Assembly (NCBI GenBank): GCA_013396635.1 | Contig: WBMW01000464.1 | Location: 828,062 to 892,061, forward strand | Direction: 5' to 3' | Length of the DNA: 64,000 bases | Source: Penelope pileata | Lineage: Eukaryota; Chordata; Aves; Galliformes; Cracidae | In this document: positions 51,280 through 63,137 of the stretch, piece by piece | Layout: every line of letters starts with the position of its first letter | Numbering within the stretch: position 1 is the stretch's first letter | Notes under the pieces: generated by a model | What the model saw: only the letters and a program-made list of their open reading frames with translations | Told to the model about the DNA's origin: nothing | Databases searched by the model: none | Position numbers and translations under genes: made by a program

Positions 51280-54200
51280 TATTTTTGAAGCACAGAAACT
51301 AGGAGGAGATTCCTGCCATCTCAGTGGCAAATTTCTGGAACCCAGCATAAGCACCTGGGGCAAAGAAACAAGCTAATGGTGAAGGGAGCTTTTAGGCTTT
51401 TGAAAGGAATTCTTTGAAGCAGAGCTACCATGAGAAGGATGTTGTCCTTCAAAGGAGAGTCTCTTTCAGGTTCATGTTCTCTGCAGTCATGACTCTTTTG
51501 GCCCAAAAACTGGCACTTCCAGGACATGTACAAGATACTATTCCTCATTTACTCATGGTGCAGTCTTAATATGAAGCCACAGTGTGGCCCAAGACAGAGT
51601 AGCTGTATTCCTGCCACAGCTTTGCTGCTGTTAGCAACTTTCTTCTTGTTTTGCCCCACTGTTGCACAGTCTCCAAAACTCATTGTAACCTTCGGATTAC
51701 TGATTGACTGGTACTGTGATGACACTCCCATAATTACGGTCTTCTGTGGGTGGTAACAGTTTTTGAAATGGTATCACAGCTTAATGTTTCAGCAAAGCTT
51801 TGCTAGGATTTTATAGATACCTGGGATTACAGATGTGTACGTAAGCAGGTGCTTCTATTCCAGCTCTTTTCACTTTGCAGCAGTAACACAGAGTCCACAC
51901 CAGAAATGCTGTTCGTTTGAACCACTTTGTTCAGCTAAATCAATGTTTTCACTAAGAAAACACGTCACAAAGGTGTTTATTTGAAATAGACTTTGTTAAT
52001 AGATTCAGGAAGGTTAATAACATTGGGAGTTATGGAAAATAAGTTAGAATGATTTTCATTTTCTCTCTTAGCTGTCAAATGATGCAAATGTATCTTGGAA
52101 TTGCCAAATGATTCTAAATAAAATCGATTGTCTACATATCAACTTTTTAAACAAACACAAAATTAGCTGAAGTGCAGATTTACTCTATCCTTCAGTGCAA
52201 TTGGTTATTTCTGGTGATGTTTGCTATTTTCTTAGACTTAAAAAGAATTTTGTTAAATGAAACAAAGAGCTTGTTTAAGATTTATTTTTATCTTCTAGAT
52301 CTTTAAAGAAATGCATTAAGGTATATTAGAGAAATAAGAGTAATCTCTCTATTAAGAATCCCTGAATAAGAGATTGTGCATATATAAATCATATTGGTTT
52401 TAAAAGGGCAGTGCAAGATGTTTTTGAAAAGGCCTGGCTACTAAAGGCACGTAACTCTCTTTTTCCAGGGTTGAACAGCACTAGGTCAACATGCGAGACA
52501 GGATCTCACATGACGCAAACAAATTCTCTGTCAAGAGCTGCAATCTATGCCTTTGCTCTTTGCTCCGTTTTTACCACATTTTTGAGCTTCTGTTTAGACT
52601 GAATACTTTTTCTTCAGAAGACCAAGGTTTCTGAAATATGTTCTGCAATGCCCCTGTCTGCTTGTCTAGCAAGCCATTTTTCTCTGAAAAGCACAGTGCT
52701 TTCGAAGCTAGTGTTGAGTGAGGGTGATCTAAACTAGGAAAAAACACAGAACTGCCAGTTGGTTAGACAACATTTTAGAATTTGTTGGTAAACCTAAAAC
52801 TTCCCAACTTTGGCACTCCCTCCCATATTTATAAGGTTTACCTGTGTGTGTTGTTAGCTGCATTGTAATTATCTGTACTGTTTGTATGCAGAACTTGTCT
52901 TCCAGCATGACAAGAATTGCACAGTGACAAGAGTACTTTTTCACTTTATGTAAAGCGAATGAGGACTAGAATTGTATCTCTTTGTTTCTGATTGTTAAAG
53001 ATGATGCTGTGTAAGCTCATCACACGTTACTGTAAGATGGGCTTCATTTTAGTCTACTTTTGAATAAGATCATAACAACAAGAGACTGTTAAGATAACAG
53101 CCAAAATGGAGTCTATTTGCTGAGGCTTAAAGTCAGTTCCTTGGAGTCTGACAAACACTTCTAAATTAAAGAAAATGAAATAGTAAAATTCTAAGAATTT
53201 AGGGGGGCTCAAAGATATTCTACAGTATTTTAAGCTTGTGGCAAAGTAACTACTTTTTAGCATGTGGGAGGTACTAAATTGTTCTAAGTACTGTGTTCTT
53301 CAGTATAACTAGCTCATTAATTTTAACAAGTTCCTGCTTAATCTTCATGCATACAGTGTTAGGCATTCATCATTGCTTTTGAGCGTGCTCTTTGTCATCT
53401 GTCTCCTTAAATATAATCAAAGTTTGTGCATCAGAGCTATGGCTGTCTTCTGGGGGGTTGAAGCAGCATTTTCATTTCTGTGAATACAAGATGTGGGAAA
53501 GAGTCCATAGGTGGCAGCCACTTTCAGCCTAGGAGGGTCCTCCACAGTGTCTTCAGTGAAACATAAAGTATTAACACAGTTGTGATGCTGAAATGACTGT
53601 GACACCATAAAAACTGGAGAATTGAGTCATAAACTCTACGGTTCTCACCTCAGGCTTTTCATTTTCATTATGAGGAGACCCCTTGAATTAAAATAGTTTG
53701 AAATGAACCTCTTCTATGTCAAGAAGAGTAGATCATCTGGAACTGATGACTACTAGTCTACCGGATATTGTTACTGCCAAACCTTTTGTACTGAACTCTG
53801 GATCTCTTCAGAGTATATTTTACAGCTGACTGCTAATACAGTCATTGCTTTGCTTATGGTCCAGATCCAGGGCTTTCTACTGAAATGTCCATCCAAGCTC
53901 ATAAAGGGCCAGCAAATAGATTCATTTGGTGGTGATTCTTCCAAGCACAGCAGCAACTTTTTGTATTGGATTGATAATGCAGAAAGGCTTTATTCAGAAT
54001 TACTAAAGAAAACAGATATTTTGACTGATTTTTTGTTTTTCTTTCTGGTTAAGAAAAAAAAATTTTGTACTTTTGAATCAGAAATTAAAGATCTCATCTA
54101 TAAAGACTCATGCCTTTCAGAAATACCAGTAGCGTGGCACAACAAAATCAAATCCTTAAATGAATAATTATTTTTTTCTCTAGTATACTGTGGTATATGT

Positions 54201-54911
54201 TTGTGACACAACTTAAAGGAAACACATCTACAAAGTGGTGTTTTCTTAGTACTGCTAATCAACAATATAATTCCATAGGACTCTGATTCAGAGGAAAGGA
54301 TAAATTACAGTTTATGTGCCGAAAAATTTTGACAGTGCACCTAACGTTTGATTGAAGCTGCATATCAGGGTCTTAGAGCCAGATGTTTAAGTGCACAGTG
54401 ATAAAATCACTGGGTGCCTGGGTACAAAGCGGATCAGAAATGGTTTTCCTCTTCAGGGACCTTAAGAGGCATTGAGTGCTGCTGGAAGCATGACCCCACT
54501 GAGGATGGTTAAAGGCATTTACCATCTGGCCCGTGAAGACATACAAAGCATTCTGGGAGACCGGAAAGACAGGTTTTATTCCTGTATTTGGCTTTGGGTA
54601 AGTCTGCATTGCTTAGTAATGTGCTTCCCACCTGCAAAGCCAGGGCTGGAGGAGGGAAATGGCAGTTCATTCTCTCAGGGATGCTAGGGAGGAAAAAGTA
54701 CTCTTGATCACCCGGTGTGGCACCTCTCTGTGGTGACTGTTTCAGTTTTCAAACTGTCTAGGATTTCAGACTGTCACTGAAATCTCAGTTCTGGACATAA
54801 AGAAACACTACTTATTTTTTCTAAGTAGTTTCAGTGGTAGAGAAACTGTGAAAGTGATTTTGGCTATGATCACTCTAACCATTGGAGAGTCCTCTGGCTG
54901 TTATTGTAGGA

Positions 54912-54955
54912 CCTTTTCTCTTTCCTTTTTCCTTTCCCTACCCTTTCCCTTTCCC
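54912..54955. repeat. Pyrimidine-rich (TTTCCC)n-like tract
   Basis: CCTTTTCTCTTTCC, then TTTTTCCTTTCCC, then CCCTTTCCCTTTCCC, with a loose six-base period and one internal A. Confidence 0.8.
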
Positions 54956-56337
54956 AGAGATCTCCTGAAGAGTCCATGGCAGTATGGGCCAGACTCATCT
55001 CCAAGGGAAAGAGTCAGCAGGCATTTTCCAAAACCAACTTTTCAGCTGAGAATGTAACCTCTAACACTGGCTCATCATTAAACACAATCATTTAACATGA
55101 AATGCCTTTACCAGAATGATTTTCCCAGTTACCGTGGCAACATCATAGGGCATCAGATGGTGTCAATAAACAAAAATGTACTGAAACATTATTATTTTTG
55201 AGATGCCTCTATTAATACAGCTTGGTTTATTTAGGATCAGGTGACTGATAAGTTCAGCTTGTACTCTTGTGCCTTCATGCCCCATATGGCATGTTTGTGT
55301 ACATATGGTCCTTGGCGTATTTTGCTTTGTGTACATCTCTCCCCAAGGACTACTGCGCTAAAATGAGTTTGTAAAAACTCATAGATTCCCCTGCCTTTTA
55401 GCAGCCTGCAATGCATTGTGTCCCGCTGCCTGATAATAGGGAATGCTGCTGTGAGTGGGAGGGAGCTGCATCCCACAAGCATTTTAGTTTTCCCTCCATC
55501 ATTTAATATAACTTTTAACATGACTGGAAAGTGGCTGTCTGTGCACTGCACTAGTCCTTGTATCACATCAGATATCAGGGGCCCTTTGCCTTTATCCTGC
55601 TTATGCTTGTCAGGCAGATGTTTACTGTATTACAAACTGGCAAATTAGCTTTTCCTTCTGGTATATGGAAGAATGGAGACAAAAGCATCTGTATAGTTCT
55701 CAATGTTTCTCTCCTCCCCAGTGCCAATGAACCAACATTTTGAGGTGAACACAACAGAGCTATACCTTATTTCTTGTAAGGCCCGAGGAAAAAAATCCTC
55801 TGTAGTATAAGCCATCTGACAGCATTGGTTCCTGGACTGGAAAAGCTGAGCAAACATTTACAGAAGTGACCTCACTTGTTTTATGAATATTGTCCTTGCC
55901 CGTTAGCCACATCTCATGACACTTAAGGTCCCATGGAGACAGAACTAATTAAAGCAACACTTACAAAAGCCAATGTAAATGTCACATTTCAATGCAAGCA
56001 TCCAGTACCTGGATACAAAACCACATGCAGAATTTAGACTAATACGAAGAAACTGAGTGATTTCAGTTAAATTTTCTGATACACATGATGCTTGGGAAAA
56101 AAAAATCACTGAATAACTAAAAATGATTTTCAAACTCCTTGTAAATACTAGATGTTATTTAGGAGGAAGCGTTTTCCACCCACTGGCAGAATGAAATACC
56201 AGTGCTCAGAAAGCCTAATTAGCGATGGACCAAACTCTGTCCTCCTACTCCCAAATATACAGTAATTCAGTTACGAAACTGATGGTGATATCATTTCTAC
56301 AGTCTTCCCAACAGTACGGCAGAGCATTAGAATTACT

Positions 56338-56397
56338 TTCCACAGCTATGCATTGTTTTCTATTCTTCCACAGCTATGCATTGTTTTCTATTCTTCT
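56338..56397. repeat. Two-copy tandem repeat, 28-bp period
   Basis: A 28-base unit, TTCCACAGCTATGCATTGTT followed by TTCTATTC, occurs twice without a mismatch, followed by the first bases of a third. The absence of divergence suggests a young duplication or an assembly effect. Confidence 0.92.
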
Positions 56398-56599
56398 ATC
56401 ATTTTCCCACTTGATATCCCTCATTATCTCTATTCTAGATGTCATATATTTCACGTGAGTTGAAAATACAGCTTATTTTTTCTTTAGGTACATCTTCTAA
56501 CTGTCCTTAGGGACAAAGGAACAGGGAAGAGCAGGCAGCTCTTTTTGGACAGCTTTCTTAGCTCTCCATTCCCACCTTTAAGAAATCATGCAGAGAAGG

Positions 56600-57167
56600 C
56601 TGAAAACTGGCATGGCTGAGCAAGGACCTGCTGGTCAAACTGAGGGACAAGAAGGAAATGCACAGGCAGTGGGAGCAGGGATGTGTGACCTGGGAAGAAT
56701 ACAGGGATACTGTCTGGATGTGTAGAGATGGGATCAGGAAAGCCAGGGCTCAGGTGGAACAGAACCTGGCAAGGGATGTGAAGAGTAACAAAAAAGAATT
56801 CTGTAGGTACAGTAATCAGAAGGGAATGGCCAAGGAGAGTGCAACTGTTCTGATAGATGAGAAGGGAGAACTGGCAAAAATGGACATGGAGAAAACTGGG
56901 GTACTCAATGAGTTCTTTGCCTCAGTCTTCACACGCAATCAGGCTTCCCACATCTCTTAACTGCCAAGGCCTCTGTGCAAAATTCCTTCTACTGTAAGTG
57001 AAGAGTGGCTTTGAGACCACTCTGTGAAACTAAATGTGTACAATTCTATGGGACCCAATGATGTGCATTCCAAGGTCACTGATATCAGGTGTCCCTGCCC
57101 GTGGCAGAGAAGTTGCAACCAGCTGATCATCAAAGTCCCTTCCAACCCAAACCATTCTATGATTTTG
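56600..57167 (+). mobile_element. CR1 LINE with internal deletion, plus strand
   Basis: From about 56600 to 57080 the sequence encodes the CR1 ORF2 linker between the endonuclease and reverse transcriptase. The frame 56658-56960 has HRQWEQGCVTWEEYRD, ARAQVEQNLARDVKSNKKEF and, near its end, VLNEFFASVFTRNQASH. After a stop a shifted frame continues with VYNSMGPNDVHSKV (about 57033-57074). Immediately afterwards the sequence jumps to the CR1 3' terminus: GTCCCTGCCCGTGGCAG, then AAAGTCCCTTCCAACCC and the octamer ATTCTATG with a degenerate second copy. The whole reverse transcriptase catalytic core and C-terminal part of ORF2, which should lie between, are missing. A deletion after insertion, or during reverse transcription, explains this. 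The element is inactive. The frame at 57024-57416 starts in the remnant and runs into unique DNA. Confidence 0.92.
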
Positions 57168-58337
57168 AGCATATGCACTATGACTTCTGATACAGGTTTT
57201 ATTTACCAGGATGTATGTCTTACTACCAGAAATTTCAGCTTAAGATTTTTAAAAAGCCTGCTGAAGTACTACCTAAGTGGAAAAGATTTGTCCATTCTGA
57301 AAAATAAAATAATTTGGTGTTATGCCAGAAGCTATTCTCATTATGACACTGACATAAACAGGGAAGAGCTTAAAATGTGCTCTGTCTGTAATGAAACAGT
57401 GCACAGGGCACAATAATTTGAAAGAAATTCTCACACAACTGGAAAGAAATCTTAGTAGCTATTGCTATTAGGACTTCAGATTAGAAGTAAAGAGACCGTT
57501 TTCCAGGTTAGCCTCCAGATCCCTTGTGTACACTTCTTGCATGTAGATATACAAACAAGCTTCAGCCACAAGCAAATTAGCATACTGATAAGGTGGTGTC
57601 AAAACACTTTGTTACTGTATAATTTGATCCAGAGAAATATTTTGAATTCAATTCAAGTGGTCACAAGTTGTTTGTCTTTCTGCAGAGAAGTACAATAATA
57701 CGAGTTCAGAAAGTCTCACTGATGAAAGGCAGCAGAAAGGCTGAATAAATTCATAGTCAGAACTCAATCCAGATAAAATACTAAACAAATGGTTCTTTCT
57801 ACAGGCAAATTAGAGTTCCTAGGCTGATCTAATGTATGTAAAATTGCAACAGTGACCTCTCTCTCTCTCTCTGACTACTTAACTAAAGAAGAAATAAGTT
57901 CCACTTAGGATTTTAGACATGCTGTGCAGGACTGAAACTGAACTTTAATTGTAGCTGACTGAGCTATTGTTTGTTGAGCAAAATGATTAGGAATCAGTGT
58001 GTGGAAAATGCTTGGATAAGTGGTCAGTACCAACCATACACAGATGTAATACCTTTTGGGAGGGATTTGTTCTTCTGAAAGATGGTTAGTGTTTGCTGTG
58101 GAACTTATCCCTGCAGACATACAGATTTTAAGACTTTTTTTTTTTCTGGTAGTTGTTCAGTCCAACCACGTTACATAGTTGTTTCTTTATGACAAAATAC
58201 ATAAAATAAGATTAGGCCTTGTTTTAGAAACCAGATTTTACATGAAATATTTCTGGATGTGAAGAGTTTCTTGTATCCTGAGGTAAATAATTTAAATAGT
58301 TTTAAGGGTTCCTAAGGTGAAAGTTAATAATAGATAT
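57168..58337. other. Unique DNA between two CR1 elements
   Basis: Nothing recognised except a perfect (CT)8 tract at 57857-57872 and a T11 run at 58135-58145. The open frames 57462-57698 plus and 57905-58120 minus are unrecognised. Confidence 0.6.
57857..57872. repeat. (CT)8 microsatellite
   Basis: Eight perfect CT units. Confidence 0.9.
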
Positions 58338-58945
58338 GCAGAATCCTAGAATATCCTGAGTTGGAAGGGACCCACAAAGATTGTTGAGTCCAACTCCTGG
58401 CTCCACACAGGACCACCCAACATTCAAACCTATGTCTGAGAGCATTGTCCAAATGCATGTAGAACTCTGGCAGCACAGTTCCATGATCACTGCCCTGGAG
58501 AGCCTGTTTCAGAGCCTGGCCACCCTCTGGTGAAGAACCTTTTCAATCAATTGTGCCATCAGTCAATTGTTCACTCATTATACTGTGTATTTGCTTAGCT
58601 GTATGCTGATTATTTTGTCCAGAAGGATACTTTGAGAAACAGTATAGAAATCTTTGCTGATATCCACAAAGATTACATCTAGTGGCTTTCCTTGGTTAAC
58701 TACATGGATAACCTTGTAATAAAAAGAAATTAAGTTCATAAAATAGGGCTTTCCACTTGTGAAACTCTGTTGACTGTGAACAATGTCTTTCAAATGTTTC
58801 TCAGTATCCCCCAGAATAATCTTCATAATTTTGGCAGGCACTGTAGTGAGATTGACAGGCCTATAATTACTACGATCTTCTTTCTTACCTTTCTTGAAAA
58901 TTAGGACAGCATTTACCAGCTTTCATTTAACTGGGACCTCTCCAT
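58338..58945 (-). mobile_element. CR1 LINE with internal deletion, minus strand
   Basis: From 58338 the plus strand shows an inverted CR1 tail (GCAGAATCCTAGAATATCCT, GAGTTGGAAGGGACCCACAA, GAGTCCAACTCCTGGCTCC) up to about 58550. From about 58565 to 58940 the minus strand encodes the N-terminal part of the CR1 reverse transcriptase: LIFKKGKKEDRSNYRPVNL (about 58856-58912), PAKIMKIILGDTEKHLKDI, GKPYFMNLISFYYKV and DVIFVDISKDFYTVS. In the last block the first Asp of the A motif is kept (about 58662-58664), but the usual AFD is DFY. The rest of the reverse transcriptase, including the YxDD region, and all of the C-terminal part are missing between the two pieces. One in-frame stop lies upstream of KLVNAVL. 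The frame 58578-58841 is this remnant, not a host gene. Confidence 0.9.
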
Positions 58946-59173
58946 AATCCTAAGACCATTAAGACTGAAAAAAACCTCTGGTGTATACCTGCATTCTCTC
59001 AATAGAAATGTCATAGTGATGGTAAAGTGGACTGGAGATGGCTTTTGCTTGGAATTTATAAAGGCTTACAGCATCAATCATTAAACAATGCATTAATAGT
59101 AATTTTGTGGATTTGTAGCATTAAGTTTTGAGAAATATACCACATTCTACTCAGACATGTTATATGCTGGATG

Positions 59174-59217
59174 ATTTTCTTTTTTCTTTTTCTTGTTCCT
59201 GTCTTCTTTCTTTCTTT
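59174..59217. repeat. Pyrimidine-rich tract
   Basis: TTTTCTTTTTTCTTTTTC followed by (TTTC)-like units, mostly T with spaced C. Confidence 0.75.
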
Positions 59218-59580
59218 GAAAATCCTGCATCTCCTTAATTAATTGCATTTGTTACAACTTTGTTACATTTCTAGTTCACTGAATATCTCCATGTTGTTAC
59301 ATTAAGAGAACAATTCACCTTCTCAAAAATATTCTTGGGCAGCAACTACTTTCTACACTTCTCAACATTTTTGCTTGTTCGTTTATTTCCTCTATGAGAC
59401 AGTTTCTGTCTTGACGGGCCTCTGGCTGTTTTAATTCCTCTTTTCAGAATCTTTTCCATCTCTCACTCTTTTTTGTTTCCTTCCAATAGATAACCAGAAT
59501 TGAAAAGGACTCCCTCAGAGAATGCAACATTGATACTATCTTCCTGCATTTAAATGATTTCAGTACCATTTTCTATATAT

Positions 59581-59597
59581 TTTGTTTGTTTGTTTTT
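59581..59597. repeat. (TTTG)n microsatellite
   Basis: Three TTTG units and a T5 end. Confidence 0.85.
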
Positions 59598-60665
59598 CAC
59601 AGCCTTAAAACAGTATGTGAGACTGTCTAGGCACTTTTGAACAATATACCCTCATTGTGTATATTCCTTCTGGTGACTTGTCCCTTCAATAGACCTCCAT
59701 TGAACTGTTCTGCCGTTTCATCCTGCCTGCATCTAAAATTCATCACAACTTCTCCTGGTAATCTGAGTATACTGGTTCTCATCTGTTTGTGTGATATGAA
59801 ATGAGTATGATTAGCAACATCATTTCTAAACAGACCTTTGGAGAGCCTTGGTGTTAATTATCTTGTTGGAAGAAATGATCTTATGCTAATGTATAAAATG
59901 AGAGATGACATGGAAAAAAAGAATGGGGAGAATTCAGTCACTCTTTTCAGTGAGGGTAGAACTAAGACACCTAGGACTAAAGAAACTGCAAGATATATTA
60001 ACTTGATATTAACTTAATGTGTGAAAGCATGCAACTTTTATGGCACTACAGATGGTTAACTTGTGGAACTCCTTGAAGGACAGCTCAAGAGTAAATCAGT
60101 TCAGAGCAATGTAGGGCACATTCAGTGCCCATGAGCATGAAGATCTGAAGTTCTGTCTCACAACAATAACAGAAGTTGGTTTTCAGAATCTGGAGTTGCA
60201 TAGATAAAGAAGGATAGTTCAGTGTTTACTTTAAAGACTCTGTACTGGGTTGGACTGGTCTTGTATTTGAACTATTATAGCTGCTATTATGTTTTCTCTT
60301 ACAGAACATGGACATTCCTATTATTTTTCTGTACGTTGGTCATTGTAGCTTAAAATGGAGGAATGATGTCATGAAAGTTTTGTTAAAATCTTAAGGCTGG
60401 GACATGAGCACAAAGATAATGCAGGCAACTATCAACTACTGTTTAAAAACAAACAGCGAAGACCCACTGAGAACTGGACATATGAAGCATCAATTTCTTA
60501 CTTCCTGTTTTGCAAATAAAATTCTAGGAATTCCCTTGAATCATGAAACATCAGGCCACCAAATTTCTGGCTTCCCACATTACTGAGTAAAGCACTACCT
60601 TTCATCAGATCTGTAAACATGATGCTGAGTGCATAGGAACTTTGTATTAACATAAAGACAACTAC

Positions 60666-60680
60666 TTTTTTTTTTTTTTT
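60666..60680. repeat. Poly-T run (T15)
   Basis: Fifteen T bases followed by ACTTTTTTATTTTGG. No adjoining element was recognised. Confidence 0.85.
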
Positions 60681-61864
60681 ACTTTTTTATTTTGGCAATG
60701 CAGGACTTTTTCAAGTTGTTATAAAGGATTGTACATTAAAATACGAATGTCCAATAACAACATATTTTATGCAGCTTACAGTTTTCCTACAGAAAGTACT
60801 CTCATTTAGTTTCTTAGCCTATAGACAGTATGAAAGCATGCTGTATTCACTTCATGCCAGAGAAAGTATTAGCATATACACATCTCTTCCTGTCTGCTTT
60901 CCCAGAAGAAATCACTTTAGATTAATGCTGAAATGAATGATTTCAAGGGAAAAATCATTGTAACTACTAGAATTTAATCTATACAGACCTACAATTTAAT
61001 CCTTACTCTGACAGTGAATCTAGTTACATTATTTAATGCAAGCTAATAGTTTATGGTAGCCATAGGGATAGAACAGGATAACAATGAATATCACATAAGT
61101 AACTATTACAGGCTGTGTGCCTAAATCAATGTAATTAATTCTCAGCATAGCTAACGTATAGAATTACAAATTAGCAGAGATGTGAGGCAGAGAGGATTCA
61201 GGGATTTTCAGGTGAAAAAGGTGGGAAAGAACACCATGGGTGCCCTGTAACCAATAAATGTAATCAAGAAAGAATGGAATGAACATAGTACATTACCTTC
61301 TGTAGATATTCTTTTATTGGTGAAGGTAATAGAATAGGCGTCTGGCACTTTGAGAGTATTTCCTGACTGCTTATGTCCAAACTGTTCCTGAAACTTAGCT
61401 CTACAGTTTAAATAGATGAGATGGGATTTCTACTTTAATAGATCTCTCCCTCACTATTGTTCTTTTGTGTCGTATTTAGTCTTGATTGACTGGTTTTTAT
61501 TTTAATTCTAAGTGGATGTGACCATCATATGCTCTATGAACTTGTGATGTCATTGCATGTACTGTACTAATCTGTAGTGACTGTACTGTATGATTAAATA
61601 ACATTCTTTTCATATGTTATAATGGAGATCCAGTTTTTATGGATAGATTCCTTGAACTCTCCTGATTTTGCAGCTAATGCCTGACCAGGTGCTCTGCTGT
61701 GGTATGTTGTGAGAGTGTTCCAACAGTTAGTTTAATGCCAAATTTTAGGAGCTGAAAATGTGGCCAACAAGAACTCTGGTGTACCCTTTCTCCATAGTGC
61801 GGACTGGGGAGTTGACTTCCTTGACCCAGATGAGCTATGCTTCATTGTGAGAAACCCTAAATCT

Positions 61865-62022
61865 TAGAATTTCATAAAATGAAAGAATATCCTGAGCTAG
61901 AAGGGATTCACAAGGATCATAGAGTCCAATTCCTGGCTCCACACAGGACTACCTAAAAATTAAACTGAGAGTGTTGTACAGACTTCTTGAACTCCTGCTA
62001 TCAGGTGCTATTGCGTGCTGCC
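61865..62022 (-). mobile_element. CR1 LINE 3' end, minus strand
   Basis: TAGAATTTCATAAAATGAAA, GAATATCCTGAGCTAGAAGG, CATAGAGTCCAATTCCTGGC and TCCACACAGGACTACC match, with moderate divergence, the inverted tail at 58338. The two therefore belong to the same CR1 subfamily. Weak similarity continues through GTTGTACAGACTTCTTGAAC to about GTGCTGCC. Only the terminal 160 bases remain. Confidence 0.85.
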
Positions 62023-62869
62023 TCTAATTAGACAATTTCTCTGTTCTCAAAAGTTTTGTGGTTGCTATGAATTTGGGTGTAGGCACTTTGCAATCTCTAA
62101 ACTGTTTTATTTTCATATCACTTACAGGGCTAGGCTGTGTTTATTTCTCTTTGTACAGTTGGGCAGAAACAGGCTCAGTAATTTGTGTAAGATTGAAGTA
62201 TGCTGATGTTTGGGAGGAGGGGTAAGGACTCAAACTCATTTCAAATACTAAGCTACAGCTTACAGCACACAGAAATTCCTTTTTCCTCGTTAAGAAGTAT
62301 CACATGCCTCTCTTCCTGGAGGATAGTCTGAGTTTTATTCTACATTTAAAACTGAGATTCACTTTTCAGGTCTGAAAGAGTCTGATTACTTTCCAATTTA
62401 CAGCACGTAACTTCTCAGGGCAGAATGAACTTTACAAGAATTTGTGAAGAAGTCATTAATTAGTTTAGGATTGAAAATTAATTTTAAGTTATGTCTTTTA
62501 AGAAATTTAGCATCTGTGCCAGTATATTTTTTTGTCCTGAAGGGTCTCAGTCAGGGAGTAACAAAACCTCTTCAAACTTTTCACACCATTAAAATTAATT
62601 GAAAATGTGTATGGAAGCTATATTTGAGGAAATTAGTTTGCAATTAAGTGAAATTATTGATGATAATTTCCTGACTCTGTAATGACGGCTTTAGGAAATT
62701 TATGATGTCTCAGTAATGTGGTTTTTTTTTTACTCTTAAGTTATGCTCAGCCTTAAAACTACCTTAGCATTGTTTGTCTGGTGATCAACAGTGAAGAGAG
62801 AATTTGGAGTGTGTAATTCAGTTGAATTTGTTCTCGGTCCTTCTTTCTCTCCCAGCCTCAGAATTGATT
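62023..62869. other. Non-coding DNA between two CR1 3' ends
   Basis: AT-rich sequence without recognisable gene or element. Confidence 0.6.
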
Positions 62870-63137
62870 ACTTTTAAGCTGAAGGAAGGAAGGTTTAGAT
62901 TAGACATCAGAGGAAAGTTCTTTACCGAGAGAGTGGTGAGGTGCTGGAACAGGCTGCCCAGAGAGGTTGTGGATGCCCCAACCCTGGTTATGTTCAAGGC
63001 CAGGTTGGATGGGGTCCTATGTAACCTGATCTAGTACCAGATCTGGAGGTTGGTGGCCCTGCCTGTGGCAGGAAAGTTGGAACCTGGTTATCATTGGGGT
63101 CCCTTCCAAGCCAGGCCATTCTGTGATTCTATGATAG
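62870..63137 (+). mobile_element. CR1 LINE 3' end, plus strand
   Basis: Begins ACTTTTAAGCTGAAGGAAGG, continues GGTTTAGATTAGACATC, GTTCTTTACCGAGAGAGTGG, GAACAGGCTGCCCAGAGAGG and CAAGGCCAGGTTGGATGGGG, and ends GGGGTCCCTTCCAAGCC with octamers ATTCTGTG and ATTCTATG, then ATAG. The frame 62804-63034 reads through the short C-terminal ORF2-like region (FKLKEGRFRLDIRGKFF, VVRCWNRLPREVVDAP) and is transposon-derived. The copy is fairly close to the consensus I remember, so it is probably younger than the minus-strand scraps. Confidence 0.93.

Larger units (their letters stand above)
48710..56599. other. Non-coding stretch, no gene recognised
   Basis: About 7.9 kb with no supportable exon. It includes a G14 run ending in an undetermined base at 51265-51279, a pyrimidine-rich tract at 54912-54955 and a perfect 28-bp tandem duplication at 56338-56393. 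Frames of about 100 codons occur (53850-54167 plus, 55237-55566 minus) but have no recognisable domain and overlap other frames. Confidence 0.55.
58946..61864. other. Non-coding DNA, possible CR1 scrap at the left edge
   Basis: ATCCTAAGACCATTAAGACTGAAAAAAACCTCT (58948-58980, given in parts: ATCCTAAGACC and TTAAGACTGAAAAAAACCTC) vaguely resembles an inverted CR1 terminus. Beyond it nothing is recognised apart from a T-rich tract at 59174-59217, (TTTG)n at 59581-59597 and a T15 run at 60666-60680. The only plus-strand frame of note, 60404-60586, is unrecognised. Confidence 0.5.

Noticed and set aside
53850..54167. Open frame of 105 codons with fairly protein-like composition
   Set aside because: Contains runs of Phe and Lys from T- and A-rich DNA, overlaps a minus-strand frame, and has no family I recognise or splice context.
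57024..57416. Longest open frame in the window (130 codons)
   Set aside because: Its first 50 codons are CR1 remnant across a deletion junction and the rest is unrelated unique sequence, so it is an accidental fusion.
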